DNA of 5,850 nt, from assembly GCA_011375245.1 (NCBI GenBank), contig DRMA01000231.1, positions 1 through 5,850 on the forward strand. Reading direction: 5' to 3'. A program made the position numbers and the translations under genes. Under the pieces are notes generated by a model. It saw nothing but the letters and a program-made list of their open reading frames with translations. It was not told where the DNA came from and searched no databases. Source of the DNA: Thiothrix sp. (GTDB lineage Bacteria; Pseudomonadota; Gammaproteobacteria; Thiotrichales; Thiotrichaceae). Shown here one piece after another: positions 5,726 to 5,850 of the stretch (its first letter is position 1; every line of letters begins with the position of its first letter).

Positions 5726-5850
5726 GTCAACTACCCGCCCCTAAAGGAGCGGGCTTGAGTCGTGAGATTCGAGATAGGTCTTCGGACAAAATAGGTGATT
5801 AGCCTCAGCCTTTATTGGCTACGTTGTTTCAGTCATAGCACCGTCGAATG
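5723..5850 (+). mobile_element. Left end of a second IscB/IsrB-type element (continues past window)
   Basis: From TAAGTCAAC onward this sequence aligns with the left copy beginning at 599, while bases before it (bamD codons) do not. The left boundary is therefore at or within a few bases of the bamD stop codon. Only the first 128 bases are present. By analogy with the left copy, a protein start would be expected roughly 330 bases in, about 200 bases beyond the window. No transposase is visible. Confidence 0.6.
5723..5850 (+). ncRNA. HEARO-like omega-RNA, right copy, 3' part outside window
   Basis: Stems in the same order as the left copy: P1 5734-5753 (CCCGC/GCGGG plus two pairs beyond a C-A mismatch); P2 5754-5773 with GTGA loop at 5762-5765; P3 5778-5787 with a UUCG tetraloop; P4 5793-5805; P5 5807-5820. 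GGCTACGTTGTTT follows at 5817-5829. Differences from the left copy preserve pairing: 637-642 U-A becomes 5761-5766 C-G, 634-645 G-U becomes 5758-5769 A-U, and in P5 690-698 U-G becomes 5810-5817 C-G. The expected 5' guide, about 5707-5722, would be the last codons of bamD. A promoter would have to lie in bamD, or the RNA could be cut from bamD read-through. Confidence 0.78.

Noticed and set aside
599..5850. Reading the two related blocks as a CRISPR array or REP-type repeat
   Set aside because: There are only two copies 5 kb apart, over 120 bases long, diverged in a structure-preserving way, with no regular spacers.
1..5850. tRNA or rRNA genes
   Set aside because: I saw no cloverleaf with a T-arm GTTCRA-type motif and acceptor pairing, and no rRNA-like sequence.

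Overview
The window looks like part of an AT-rich proteobacterial chromosome. BamD, BacA-type undecaprenyl-pyrophosphate phosphatase, a PTR1-type pteridine reductase and a MidA/NDUFAF7-like methyltransferase are typical of Gamma- or Betaproteobacteria. The C-terminal part of BamD reads rather like the betaproteobacterial (ComL-type) form as I remember it. I would not go below class level.

Layout, left to right. (1) 1-441: the 3' end of a polysaccharide deacetylase gene. (2) 442-1235: a stretch without an intact gene. It holds a structured RNA that I recognise as HEARO-like, i.e. the omega-RNA (guide scaffold) of IscB/IsrB transposons. This is followed by a strong ribosome binding site, a 23-codon dead reading frame and scraps that may be the C-terminus of a broken iscB. 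(3) 1236-2000: a formyltransferase of the PurN/Fmt fold, probably for surface sugars. (4) 2032-2775, minus strand: a pteridine reductase, convergent with the formyltransferase. (5) 2834-4012, 4058-4834 and 4931-5725, plus strand: a MidA-like methyltransferase, uppP (bacA) and bamD. (6) 5723-5850: a second, diverged copy of the same HEARO-like RNA. It starts exactly on the bamD stop codon and runs off the window, where an iscB or isrB gene would be expected.

The two RNA copies align from their first bases. They share blocks such as GGCTACGTTGTTT and differ in ways that keep their hairpins paired, including a U-A to C-G exchange under a conserved GTGA tetraloop. In IscB systems the guide is the host sequence just 5' of the scaffold. 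The left copy would therefore carry a guide from the old deacetylase/formyltransferase spacer, and the right copy a guide taken from the last codons of bamD.

The housekeeping genes suggest an envelope theme: lipid-carrier recycling (UppP), outer-membrane protein assembly (BamD) and glycan modification (deacetylase, formyltransferase). The left element probably landed between two genes of one surface-glycan cluster. The most interesting content is the pair of IscB-type elements: one decayed to little more than its guide RNA, the other apparently beginning intact.
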